Shown here piece after piece: positions 8,274 through 16,725 of a DNA stretch of 64,000 nt. The first letter of the stretch is position 1; each line of letters starts with the position of its first letter. This stretch comes from Streptomyces griseoloalbus (GTDB lineage: Bacteria > Actinomycetota > Actinomycetes > Streptomycetales > Streptomycetaceae). Where the stretch lies: positions 270,594-334,593 of the forward strand of contig BMUD01000008.1 in NCBI GenBank assembly GCA_014650015.1, given 5' to 3'. Under the pieces are notes generated by a model that ran no database searches, was not told the DNA's origin, and was given only the letters and a program-made list of their open reading frames with translations. Position numbers and translations under genes: made by a program.

Positions 8274-8474
8274 ATGTGTGCGCACAACCCGCCGTGCCCC
8301 ACGGCCGAGGCTCCCGACAGGGAAGCCGCGCGGCTTTGCGCGCATCGGCCTGAGCAGGGCTGGAGCCTGCTGTGCAACGGCGTGCTCCTCTTCGAGGACA
8401 CCGGCGAACTCCTCCCCGACGGCCGGATCGTCCCCCCGCTCCGGTCGCTCGACCTGGCGAGGGCAGCCGCGTGA
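8274..8474 (+). CDS. DUF5999 family protein
   Basis: This 66-residue protein has the hallmark start MCAHNPPCPTAE, the central EQGWSLLCNGVLLFEDTGELLPDG and a short tail typical of DUF5999, a small Streptomyces family of unknown role. Three Cys and a His cluster in the first 20 residues (CAH..PPC....C), possibly binding metal. The ATG at 8274 follows GAGAGGA. The stop overlaps the next start (GTGA). Confidence 0.8.
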   Translation: MCAHNPPCPTAEAPDREAARLCAHRPEQGWSLLCNGVLLFEDTGELLPDGRIVPPLRSLDLARAAA

Positions 8475-9157
8475 AACGGGCCAGTGCTGCGCCCCGGCTC
8501 GTCCCGTACATCACCCAGCGAGAGGGGGAGTACGGCGGGCTGGAGTCGGAACTCACGCTGAGTATGGACACTTTCGGTGCCGTACGTCTCGCCTACCAGG
8601 AGGAGACCCCCGCTGACCGCGGGCCGCGCGGCGAGCTGTGGGCGCGGTGCTCCCAGTCGCTGAACGCTGCCGGGAAGCCGACGGGCAAGCCGCAGTGGCG
8701 CTTGGTCAACTCCACCCGGCAGCGCAAGGCGATGGAGCAGCTTCGATGCCAGATCGGCTTCTGCCCGGCTGAGACCGAACGGGGGTACGTCTTCCTCACC
8801 GGGACCGCGGAAGACGCGTCCCACCGTGCTGGTGAGCCGGTGAGGACAGCCCAGCCGCCGGTGTGTCTGAAGCACCTGCGGCCAGCCACAGAACTGTGCC
8901 CACACCTGCGGAAGGGGCACGTCGCCTTCTGCGCGCGGGCCACCTCGCCGTGGGGCGTCATCGGCACCCGGTACCGCCTCACTGCCACCGGGCTGGCGCC
9001 GCTCCCTGTCGAGGACGACGACGCGCCAGTGACGTATGGGCACCCCCAGTTGGGCTGGTTGCTGGCGAGCCAACTCATACGCGAACTACGGGACTACGAG
9101 GTCGTCAATCTGGACGATCTCGTGCCCGCTGCCCAGACGGCCGCCCAGCGGTCCTGA
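8471..9157 (+). CDS. Conserved actinobacterial hypothetical protein
   Basis: A 228-residue soluble protein, co-translated with the DUF5999 gene (GTG start at 8471 inside GTGA). It has scattered Cys/His (CQIGFCP, PVCLKHL, LCPHLRKGHVAFC) that could form a zinc site, and a C-terminal helix (GWLLASQLIRELRDYEVV). I recognise the type from Streptomyces accessory regions but cannot assign a function. It is the last gene before the lanthipeptide operon; 187 bp separate it from the methyltransferase gene and probably hold that operon's promoter. Confidence 0.65.
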   Translation: MKRASAAPRLVPYITQREGEYGGLESELTLSMDTFGAVRLAYQEETPADRGPRGELWARCSQSLNAAGKPTGKPQWRLVNSTRQRKAMEQLRCQIGFCPAETERGYVFLTGTAEDASHRAGEPVRTAQPPVCLKHLRPATELCPHLRKGHVAFCARATSPWGVIGTRYRLTATGLAPLPVEDDDAPVTYGHPQLGWLLASQLIRELRDYEVVNLDDLVPAAQTAAQRS

Positions 9158-9344
9158 GTGACACGGACAGGACCGCCGGGCGGCTCACCACCGGTGTGCC
9201 AGAGCCCGCGTGTGCCGGTCAGCACGAAACCGCCAGCCCTCGGCGGTCCGGCCCAGAACGGAGAGCGGTCGCCGATAACCTCCCGGCCCACCGGCACGCG
9301 ATGCCGGCTTACCTCCCCCGAACACGAACGACCGAAGGAAGTCC

Positions 9345-10583
9345 ATGACGAACACGACCGTCGAGCCCGACGAGGCGACCCGCCTGCGGAACAAGGTGGT
9401 GGACGAGCTGTGCGCGGACGGCAACATCTCCTCCTCGGAGATCGAAGCGGTGATGCGAAAGGTGCCCCGGCACGACTTCACACCCACGGACACGCCGCTG
9501 GACAAGGCGTACGACACGTACGCCGCCGTGATCACCAAGACGGACGAGCACGGTGTGCAGCTCAGCTCCGTCTCCGCACCGCAGATCCAGGCCATGATGC
9601 TCGAACAGGCCCAGGTGAAGCCCGGGATGCGGGTCCTGGAGATCGGCTCGGGCGGGCTGAACGCGGCCTACCTCGCCGAGCTCGTCGGTGAGGACGGTGA
9701 AGTCGTCACCGTCGACATCGACCCCGTCGTCACCGACCGCGCGCGGCACCTCCTCGACGAGCACGGCTACGGCCGGGTGCACGTCGTCACCGCCGACGCT
9801 GCCGAGCCCATCCCGGACCTCGGCGAGGTCGACATCGTGATGGTGACCGCTGGGGCCTGGGACATCTCCCCGGTCTGGACCGCGCAGCTCAAGCAGGGCG
9901 GCCGGCTGGTCGTCCCGCTGCGGATGCGCGGGCTGACCCGGTCGGTCTCCTTCATCCAGGTCAACGGCGAGCACGGCCCCTACCTGGAGAGCGAGTCGGC
10001 GAAGATCTGCGGCTTCGTCCCGATGCAGGGTTCGACCGCCCACAGGGAAGAACTCCTCCTCGTCAACGGCACTCCGGAGATCGGGCTGAAGTTCGACGAC
10101 GGTCTGCCGGCCGACCCGCACCGACTCGACAACGCCGTCACGACACCGCGCCACGAGCTGTGGACCGGGGTCACCGTTCGTATCCAGGAACTCATCGACA
10201 CCCTCCAGATGGCGATGGCGATCAGCCTGCCGGGCTTCTGCACGATGGCCGTCGACGAGGACCTGGACACGGGGCTGGTCGCCCCTGTGAACAAGCGGTT
10301 CTCCCTCGCAGCCGTCGAGGACGGCACCTTCGCCTACCTCGTCACCCGCCGCACCGAGGACGGCAAGCACATCGAGTACGGCGTGCACGCCCTCGGCCCG
10401 AACGCCGAGCAGTTCGCCGACAAGGTCGCCGACGTGCTGCGCGACTGGGAGGCCAACCGGCGCGGTGGCCCCAGCCCGGTCATCCGGGTCTATCCGGCCG
10501 ACACCCCTGACGACCAGATCCCGGCCGACCGGGTCATCGACAAGGTGCACAGCCGGGTCTCGCTCTCCTGGCCCTCGGCGTGA
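9345..10583 (+). CDS. FxLD-system lanthipeptide O-methyltransferase (PCMT-like, LanS type)
   Basis: A 412-residue SAM-dependent methyltransferase related to protein-L-isoaspartate O-methyltransferase. Motif I is VLEIGSGGL (98-106), preceded by the PCMT-like SAPQIQAMMLEQ; a C-terminal extension of about 200 residues is characteristic of the FxLD branch. In characterised relatives of this LanS type the enzyme methylates an Asp in a modified lanthipeptide, which then goes through succinimide to isoaspartate. It is the first gene of the operon, 55 bp before the precursor gene. The Asp target in this precursor is not known; D42 or D61 are candidates by position. Confidence 0.9.
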   Translation: MTNTTVEPDEATRLRNKVVDELCADGNISSSEIEAVMRKVPRHDFTPTDTPLDKAYDTYAAVITKTDEHGVQLSSVSAPQIQAMMLEQAQVKPGMRVLEIGSGGLNAAYLAELVGEDGEVVTVDIDPVVTDRARHLLDEHGYGRVHVVTADAAEPIPDLGEVDIVMVTAGAWDISPVWTAQLKQGGRLVVPLRMRGLTRSVSFIQVNGEHGPYLESESAKICGFVPMQGSTAHREELLLVNGTPEIGLKFDDGLPADPHRLDNAVTTPRHELWTGVTVRIQELIDTLQMAMAISLPGFCTMAVDEDLDTGLVAPVNKRFSLAAVEDGTFAYLVTRRTEDGKHIEYGVHALGPNAEQFADKVADVLRDWEANRRGGPSPVIRVYPADTPDDQIPADRVIDKVHSRVSLSWPSA

Positions 10584-10638
10584 CGCCGGGAGCCAGGTCG
10601 TTCCGCACCATCCGAACACCAAGAGGAAGGGCACCATC

Positions 10639-10830
10639 ATGACGAGCGCCACCCTGGCCCCGCCCGCCCCGCCGACGGGCTTGGACGACGACTTCGCGCC
10701 CCTGGACGTGAAGGTCGTCATCGCCGAGCACGCGTACGGCAAGCTCATGTGCTCCACGGGCGACGGCTGCGGCACCACCTGCGCGACCGGCGCCTCCGCC
10801 TGCGGTTCCTTCACGGAGGACCCGGCCTGA
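10639..10830 (+). CDS. FxLD-type class I lanthipeptide precursor peptide
   Basis: A 63-residue peptide preceded by AGGAAGG. The leader carries DDDFAPLDVKVV (16-27), the equivalent of the class-defining FxLD motif, here with two residues between Phe19 and Leu22. The C-terminal third holds four Cys (38, 44, 48, 55) and eight Ser/Thr, with a C-terminal FTEDPA. LanB would dehydrate Ser/Thr and LanC would add the Cys thiols to form up to four (methyl)lanthionine rings. Asp42 and Asp61 are possible targets for the methyltransferase. No protease gene or double-Gly cleavage site is evident, so the leader cleavage point is unknown. A strong hairpin follows the stop. Confidence 0.9.
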   Translation: MTSATLAPPAPPTGLDDDFAPLDVKVVIAEHAYGKLMCSTGDGCGTTCATGASACGSFTEDPA

Positions 10831-10845
10831 TCCAGGCCGCTCCCC

Positions 10846-10885
10846 GCCGGTGGGCCGCGCGAAGCACTTCGCCCGGCCCACCGGC
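10846..10885 (+). terminator. Large hairpin between precursor and lanB (attenuator)
   Basis: GCCGGTGGGCCG (10846-10857) pairs perfectly with CGGCCCACCGGC (10874-10885). Inside it GCGAAG-CA-CTTCGC forms a second stem, separated by a single C/C mismatch. It starts 16 bp after the precursor stop and ends 39 bp before lanB. No T-run follows, as is usual in Streptomyces. It probably terminates most transcripts, so that precursor mRNA exceeds lanB mRNA. Confidence 0.75.
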
Positions 10886-10924
10886 CCCTGTCCCCTTCTC
10901 CGCGCAGCCTGACGGAAGGGCCTC

Positions 10925-13900
10925 ATGGCTTCCCGAGCAGTCGTCGGCTACCAGTGGCAGGGCGTCGCGATGCTGCGCGCCACCACCAGCCCCGGGCCGG
11001 CAGACATCCCCCGCACCCTCGACCTGGACGACGTGACCGTCACCCGCGGATGGCTGAACCGCATCTGGCAGCGCGAGGACTTCCGCAGCGCGCTGGAACT
11101 GGCCACCCCGGTCCTGTCCGACGCCGTCGGGGCAGTCGTCCGAGGCCGGCAGACCGAGCCCCGGCATGTCCGCCGCACCGCGTTGTCGACTGTTTCCTAT
11201 CTCCTGCGGTGGCAGCACCGGCCGACCCCGCTGGGCCTGTTCGCCGGTACCGCCCCGGTGACTGTCGGGCCCCGGGCTGACGCACGGTGGCGCGACAAGC
11301 ACCGTACGCTGATCCGGCCGGACGCCGAGTGGGTCACCGACCTGGTTCTACGGCTCCAGCGCACCCCCGCGTTACTGAAGCGGCTACCGCTGGTCGCCAA
11401 CAACGCCGCGCACACGCGCGGAGACCGGCTCGTGGCGCCGGGCGCGCCCTCCGACGGTCACGCCGTCCTCCTGGCTCCCGTGGAGGTGTCCGTCCGTAAC
11501 GCCCGGCCGGTGGCCGCCGCCATGGACGCGGCCCGCACTCCCATCTCCTACGGCGACCTTCACGGCCACCTGCGCGACAGCTTCCCGCAGGCCACGCCGG
11601 AGAAGATCGACGCCCTTCTCACCAGCCTGGTCGAGCAGCAGTTCCTCATCACCAGCCTGTGGGCGCCCATGACCACGGTGGACGCCTTCCAGCACCTGTG
11701 CCACGAACTGGACCGGCACGGCGCTGACAGTGTTCCCGAGGTACGGGACCTGGTCCATGAGCTGTTCGCGTTACGTGACGACGTGTCCACCCACCAGCCG
11801 ACGCTGTCCGACAGCAGTGTGAGCGCCATCGCCGCGCGGATGCGCGGTCTCACCCCCGTCACCCCGACACCGCTGCTCGTCGACACCGCCCTCGACTGCG
11901 AGACCCAGCTCCCGCACGCCGTGATCGCGGAAGTGCAGGCAGCCGTGTCGGCCTTGTACCGGACCACCCCACAGCCCTACGGCTACCAACACTGGCGCGA
12001 CTACCACCGCCGGTTCCGGGCCCGGTACGGCGTCGGCGCCCTGGTGCCGGTGACGGACCTGGTCTCCGACAGCGGCCTGGGCCTGCCCGCCGGATACATC
12101 GGCTCCGAACGCGGCGCCACCCCGAAACCGCGAACCGACCGCGACGAACTACTGCTCGCTCTGATGCAGCAGGTCCTCCTCGACGGCCGCGACGAACTCC
12201 GGCTGACAGACGACATGATCGACGCCTTGGAGAAGGCCGCCGGAACGGACGAGCGACTGTTCGTGTCCAGGGTGGAGGCCGCCTTCGAGATCCACTCGCC
12301 CAGCACCACGGCTCTGTCCGGCGGCACCTTCGACGTCCTGCTCACTGCGGCCCCCCGCCCCGGCAGCAGCATGGCGGGCAGGTTCGCCCACGTCCTGCCG
12401 CCCGAGCATCAGGACGCGCTCGCCGCCACATACCGCGGGGCGCCGGACGGGCTCACGGCGCAGCTCGTGTTTCCGCCGCGCCGACACCGCAACGAGAACG
12501 TCACCCGCACACCGCGGATGCTGCCGCACATCATCGAACTGTCCGGCCACCAGGAGACGGACGAGACGACCATCCGGCTCTCCGACATCGCCGTCACCGC
12601 CGACCCGCGCAGCTTCCACCTCGTGCAGCGCTCCACCGGCCGGCGCATCGACGTGCGGGTCCTGCACGCCCTGGAAGGCGGGACCCAGACCCCGCCACTG
12701 GCCCGGTTCCTCGCCGAAGTGGCCAACGGGCGGTACGCCGCCTACAAGCCGTTCGACTTCGGCGTCGGCTCCCGGCTCCCGTTCCTCCCGCGAGTGCGCT
12801 ACCGCCGCACCATCCTCACGCAGGCCCGATGGCTGCTGACGGCCGACGACCTGCCCGGCCGCAAAGCACCGAGGCAGGAGTGGGAGAACGCCTTCACCAC
12901 CTGGCGGGACCGACTGCGGGTTCCGAAGCAGGTCGCCGTCATCGAGTACGACCAGCGCCTCCCCCTCGACCTGTCCCACCCCGTCCACCTCCGGGTCCTG
13001 CGCGCACACCTCGACAACACCCGACGCGCGGAGCTGCGCGAGGTCCCGGACGGAGACGCCCACGGGTGGATCGGACGGGCACACGAGATCTGGCTCTCCC
13101 TGGGCCGGTCCGAGCCGGACACCGCCCATGCGCCCCGGCCGCGCCCCGTCACGTCGCCGAGGGCCGGACGACACCTCCCGGGCTCCGGCGGTGTCCTCCA
13201 TGCGCAACTCCACGCTCATCCGCGCCGCTACGACGAGATCCTGAGCCACCACCTCCCCCACCTGCTCGCCGCGTTCCGGGAGAAGCCGCCGGCCTGGTGG
13301 TTCACCCGGCACCGGGAGACGGCTCGCCCGGAGGCCGACCAGCACCTCGATGTCACGCTGCACCTGCCGCACGGCGCCTACGCGGTCGCCGCACAGCACG
13401 TCGGCGCCTGGGCGGACAGCCTGCACAGGATGGGATTGGTGTCCGGGCTCGTCCTGGCTCCCTACCAGCCGCAGACCGGGCGCTTCGGCGGCGAGGCGGC
13501 CATGGACGCCGCGCACCAGGTGTTCGCAGCGGACTCCGCCGCCGCCCTCGCGCAGATCCAGCTCACCGAGCGCACCGAGACCATCGCCCCGCAGGCCCTT
13601 ACTGCGGCCAGCGCGCTGAACCTCGTCGCCCACCTCGCGCCGAGCACCGCCGAGGCCGAACAGTGGCTGGTCCACAACCTCCCCCAGGGCACCGGACGCC
13701 TGGACCGGACCCTGCGCAGCCAGACCCTCGGACTCGCCGGACCTGACGCCGTCACGGTTCTCGGTCCTCTCCCCGGCGGCCCCCAGGTCGCCGCAGCCTG
13801 GCAGGCCCGCGCCGCCGCGATGGCCGCCTACCGGAACACCGTGGCCGGTGAGCGTGACCCGCTCACCGTCGCCCGATCCCTGCTCCACCAGCATCACGTA

Positions 13901-13990
13901 CGGGCCCTGGGCGTCAGCCCGACCGCCGAGGCCACCACGCTGCGACTCGTCCGCACCGTGGCTCTCCAGCACCGGAAGGCGAACCGATGA
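10925..13990 (+). CDS. lanB: Lantibiotic dehydratase LanB (class I, full length)
   Basis: A 1021-residue LanB. The large N-terminal domain (roughly residues 20-720) corresponds to the tRNA-Glu-dependent glutamylation domain, and the C-terminal part (about 760-1000, including PPAWWFTRHRET) to the SpaB_C/elimination domain. Together they convert Ser/Thr of the precursor to Dha/Dhb. The ATG at 10925 follows GGAAGGG, and its stop overlaps lanC (ATGA). Two in-frame TTA leucine codons occur, at residues 150 (11372-11374) and 283 (11771-11773). TTA codons are rare in Streptomyces and read by the bldA tRNA, so translation is probably tied to development. Confidence 0.93.
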   Translation: MASRAVVGYQWQGVAMLRATTSPGPADIPRTLDLDDVTVTRGWLNRIWQREDFRSALELATPVLSDAVGAVVRGRQTEPRHVRRTALSTVSYLLRWQHRPTPLGLFAGTAPVTVGPRADARWRDKHRTLIRPDAEWVTDLVLRLQRTPALLKRLPLVANNAAHTRGDRLVAPGAPSDGHAVLLAPVEVSVRNARPVAAAMDAARTPISYGDLHGHLRDSFPQATPEKIDALLTSLVEQQFLITSLWAPMTTVDAFQHLCHELDRHGADSVPEVRDLVHELFALRDDVSTHQPTLSDSSVSAIAARMRGLTPVTPTPLLVDTALDCETQLPHAVIAEVQAAVSALYRTTPQPYGYQHWRDYHRRFRARYGVGALVPVTDLVSDSGLGLPAGYIGSERGATPKPRTDRDELLLALMQQVLLDGRDELRLTDDMIDALEKAAGTDERLFVSRVEAAFEIHSPSTTALSGGTFDVLLTAAPRPGSSMAGRFAHVLPPEHQDALAATYRGAPDGLTAQLVFPPRRHRNENVTRTPRMLPHIIELSGHQETDETTIRLSDIAVTADPRSFHLVQRSTGRRIDVRVLHALEGGTQTPPLARFLAEVANGRYAAYKPFDFGVGSRLPFLPRVRYRRTILTQARWLLTADDLPGRKAPRQEWENAFTTWRDRLRVPKQVAVIEYDQRLPLDLSHPVHLRVLRAHLDNTRRAELREVPDGDAHGWIGRAHEIWLSLGRSEPDTAHAPRPRPVTSPRAGRHLPGSGGVLHAQLHAHPRRYDEILSHHLPHLLAAFREKPPAWWFTRHRETARPEADQHLDVTLHLPHGAYAVAAQHVGAWADSLHRMGLVSGLVLAPYQPQTGRFGGEAAMDAAHQVFAADSAAALAQIQLTERTETIAPQALTAASALNLVAHLAPSTAEAEQWLVHNLPQGTGRLDRTLRSQTLGLAGPDAVTVLGPLPGGPQVAAAWQARAAAMAAYRNTVAGERDPLTVARSLLHQHHVRALGVSPTAEATTLRLVRTVALQHRKANR

Positions 13991-15219
13991 CCGCCCCGGC
14001 CACCACGGTGCCGGCCATCCTCGACCAGTACACCGTCCGCCTGGCAGAACCCGACCCGCCGCCGGAGAACGAGCCCTGGGCGGTGCAGTCCCTCGCCGAG
14101 GGTGCCGCCGGAATCGCTCTCCTGCACACCGAGACCGTCAGCCGGTACGGCGGCTCCTGGCGTTCCGCCCACCGATGGATCACGAGCGCGGCCTCCGGGC
14201 CCATCAGCGCGGCCGATCAGACGGGCCTCTTCCTCGGCGCCCCGGCCGTCGGCTTCCTCCTCACCACCGTCCCCCCGGCCTACCAGCATCTGTACGCCTC
14301 GGCGCGCACGACACTCCACCGGCACATCGCCGACCTCACGAACCGCCGCGTGGACGCCGCGCTCGCCCGCATCGACAGGGGAGACCTGCCGACCTTCGCG
14401 GAGTACGACCTCTTCCACGGCCTCACGGGGATCGGCGCCTACCTCCTGCGGACAGAGCCCGAGGGCGCAGGCCTGGAGAGGATCCTGCACTACCTCGTCG
14501 CCCTGACGCGGCCGCTCGCCCCCGCCGGCCGCGGGCTCCCCGGCTGGTGGGTCCGCCACGACCCCGCCCGCGGCGAGTCCCCCTACTTCCCCGGCGGACA
14601 CGGCAACTTCGGCGCCGCACACGGCATCACCGGCCCGCTCCTCCTCCTGGCCCAGGCCCTTCGCCACGGCATCACCGTCAACGGTCACCAGGACGCGATG
14701 TTCACGATCTGCGCCCACCTCGACGCCTGGTGCCAGCACGGTGACTCCGGCCCGTGGTGGCCCGAGCACGTCTCGCGTCGCGACCTCGACCGCGGACGCC
14801 CCCACCACACCGCACCCACCCGTCCGAGCTGGTGCTACGGCACGACGGGCATCGCACGGGCCGGCCAACTCGCGGGAATCGCCCTGCGCTCTCCCGCACT
14901 CCAGAAGTTCTACGAGGACGCCATGTACCGGGCCTTGACCGATCCTGCGCAAATCGCACAGGTCGTCGACAGCGGCCTCTGTCACGGATGGGCGGGCATC
15001 TACCAGACCGCTCACCGCGCCGCCGCGGACGCGCTCGACCCGCGGCTGCGCACCCTCCCGGAACGTCTTGGTGACGCCCTCACCGCGCAGGACAAGCCCG
15101 ACGCCCTGTCGACTCCCGGCCTGATCAACGGCGCCGCCGGTACCGCGCTCGCCCTCACCACCTTCGCCTCGCAGCAGGCGCCGAGCACTGGATGGGACGC
15201 ATGTCTCCTGATCAACTGA
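13987..15219 (+). CDS. lanC: Lanthionine synthetase C-family cyclase LanC
   Basis: A 410-residue LanC-like (alpha/alpha)6 barrel cyclase. The zinc ligands are visible: Cys283 in SWCYGTTG, and Cys332 and His333 in LCHGWAG. A further barrel repeat (INGAAGTAL) occurs near the end, and GHGNFGAAHGI lies in the middle. It catalyses Michael-type addition of Cys thiols to the Dha/Dhb residues made by LanB. It is co-translated with LanB (ATGA overlap), and its 3' end overlaps the next gene by 28 bp in another frame. It is cytosolic and probably acts with LanB on the leader-bound peptide. Confidence 0.93.
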   Translation: MTAPATTVPAILDQYTVRLAEPDPPPENEPWAVQSLAEGAAGIALLHTETVSRYGGSWRSAHRWITSAASGPISAADQTGLFLGAPAVGFLLTTVPPAYQHLYASARTTLHRHIADLTNRRVDAALARIDRGDLPTFAEYDLFHGLTGIGAYLLRTEPEGAGLERILHYLVALTRPLAPAGRGLPGWWVRHDPARGESPYFPGGHGNFGAAHGITGPLLLLAQALRHGITVNGHQDAMFTICAHLDAWCQHGDSGPWWPEHVSRRDLDRGRPHHTAPTRPSWCYGTTGIARAGQLAGIALRSPALQKFYEDAMYRALTDPAQIAQVVDSGLCHGWAGIYQTAHRAAADALDPRLRTLPERLGDALTAQDKPDALSTPGLINGAAGTALALTTFASQQAPSTGWDACLLIN

Positions 15220-16199
15220 CTCAGGCAACCGAGGCGAGCCCGACGCAGCACGCCGTCCTCGCCGTCCTCACCGGCCTGTCGATCGCCGACGCAGCGCAGC
15301 AGTACCGGATGGACCCCGTGGTCCTCTCCGACGCGGTCGCGGTCTACGACCAGGCCGGCCGGGAAGCGCTGGCCCGTCACGCGGCCACCACCGACTGGTG
15401 GCAGGCGTACCTCCACTTCACCGACTGGTCGAACGCCGACACCACCTTCACCGCACACGTCCTGCCCGTACTGCGCGAGGCGGAGTCCGTCGGCGCGATC
15501 GACGGCTGGTGGTACACCCGAAAGCACCCCTGCTGGCGTCTGCGCCTCCGCGTCCAGCCCGCGGGCGGCGCCAAGCCGACCATCGGGGACGGCTTCGACC
15601 GCCTCGTCTCCGAAGGTCACCTTCGACGCTGGTGGCCCGGCATCTACGAGCCGGAGGCTCCGGCGTTCGGCGGGAAGACCAGCATGACGGCCGCACACAC
15701 CTTGTTCGTCACCGACAGCCGCGAGGCCCAGCAGTTGCGCCGGCGCGGCGACCTCGCCGTAGGGCCGAGGGAGCTGTCCGTCCTCCTGTGCACGATCATG
15801 ATGCGCGCCGCGGGACTGGAGTGGTACGAGCAGGGGGATGTCTGGGACCGCGTCATCACGGCGGAGCACCGCTCGGCCGTCAGCGACGTTCCGGTGGAAC
15901 GGCTCAACGCCCGAGCCCGGGAGATCCGCCCCCTGCTTCTCGCCGACAGCAACGTCCTGCTGCGCTCCGGTGGCCCGCTGGAGCCTGTCGCAGAGTGGGC
16001 CGCCGCCTTCCGCAGCACCGGCCGAGCACTCGCCGAAGGCGTCCAGGACGGAACTCTCGACCGTGGGTTGCGGCAGGTGCTCAGCTACCACGTGATCTTC
16101 CACTGGAACCGGCTCGGGCTGTCCATGCGAGGGCAGAGCATCCTGGCCTGGGCAGCCAGGGCAGCGATCCTGCACCAGACAGCCTGTGCCGGCCTTTGA
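15192..16199 (+). CDS. Thiopeptide-type bacteriocin biosynthesis protein (SpaB_C-like)
   Basis: A 335-residue protein with an N-terminal helical extension followed by the SpaB_C/thiopeptide-type domain found as the small partner of split LanBs: WWQAYLHFTDW, then SVGAIDGWWYTRKHPCWRLRLR. In thiopeptide systems such proteins carry out glutamate elimination or [4+2] cyclisation; in FxLD clusters they accompany a complete LanB, and their exact job is unproven. The start could be ATG 15192 or ATG 15201; neither has a strong ribosome-binding site and both overlap lanC, suggesting coupling. No transporter or protease gene follows, so export must rely on genes elsewhere. Confidence 0.85.
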   Translation: MGRMSPDQLTQATEASPTQHAVLAVLTGLSIADAAQQYRMDPVVLSDAVAVYDQAGREALARHAATTDWWQAYLHFTDWSNADTTFTAHVLPVLREAESVGAIDGWWYTRKHPCWRLRLRVQPAGGAKPTIGDGFDRLVSEGHLRRWWPGIYEPEAPAFGGKTSMTAAHTLFVTDSREAQQLRRRGDLAVGPRELSVLLCTIMMRAAGLEWYEQGDVWDRVITAEHRSAVSDVPVERLNARAREIRPLLLADSNVLLRSGGPLEPVAEWAAAFRSTGRALAEGVQDGTLDRGLRQVLSYHVIFHWNRLGLSMRGQSILAWAARAAILHQTACAGL

Positions 16200-16305
16200 G
16201 CTTGGCGTTTAACCTCACTGGGCTTGGTGTTCCTTGACTGATTCGGCGCGATTGCTAGGCGGGCTGACTGCGAGGCACGGATTGTCCTTCTTCTCATGCT
16301 CCGGC

Positions 16306-16660
16306 TCAGCGGGTGAACGCTTCGGTCAGGCTGATGCGGTAGCCGTCCTCTTCCATCAGCACGGCGGTGACGCCGAACGGGTCGGGGTGGTCCAGCTTGA
16401 TGGGGGTGAAGGAGAAGTTCACCGCGGCCTGAATCGGCGGCACCAGTTCGCCGCCGGGTTGCGGGACGGGGGCCGGCCTCCAGCCGGGGGCCACCGACGC
16501 CCAGCCCTCGGGGCTGCGGGACAGGAGCTGCTCGCTGTAGGGGAACTGGTGCAGGACACGCCCGGCCAGGATGGCGAGCATCATGTTCAGGCAGGGTGCC
16601 GGGTCGACGATCGGCAGCTCGCCGGCGGTGGCGACGTCATGGGTCTCCCAGGCGAGCCAG
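16306..16660 (-). pseudogene. Degenerate hypothetical gene, 5' end lost
   Basis: The frame reads protein-like from about 16660 to the stop at 16306 (VWLAWETHDVATAGELPIV, a hydrophobic MLAILAGRVLHQFPY, and a C-terminal MEEDGYRISLTEAF). A TAG stop lies just upstream of VWLAWE, and the only starts downstream (ATG 16584) would remove its first third. No function is recognised. It may be a dead gene between the lanthipeptide operon and the HEPN gene. Confidence 0.45.
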
Positions 16661-16725
16661 ACCTATAGCTCACGGATGAAGCCAGCCGCCCAAGGGGCGC
16701 GTACCGTTCCGGCGAAGAGCGGAAG

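Noticed and set aside
12149-13972. Leftward frame of about 600 codons over lanB
   Set aside because: Shadow of LanB; no start site or motif of its own.
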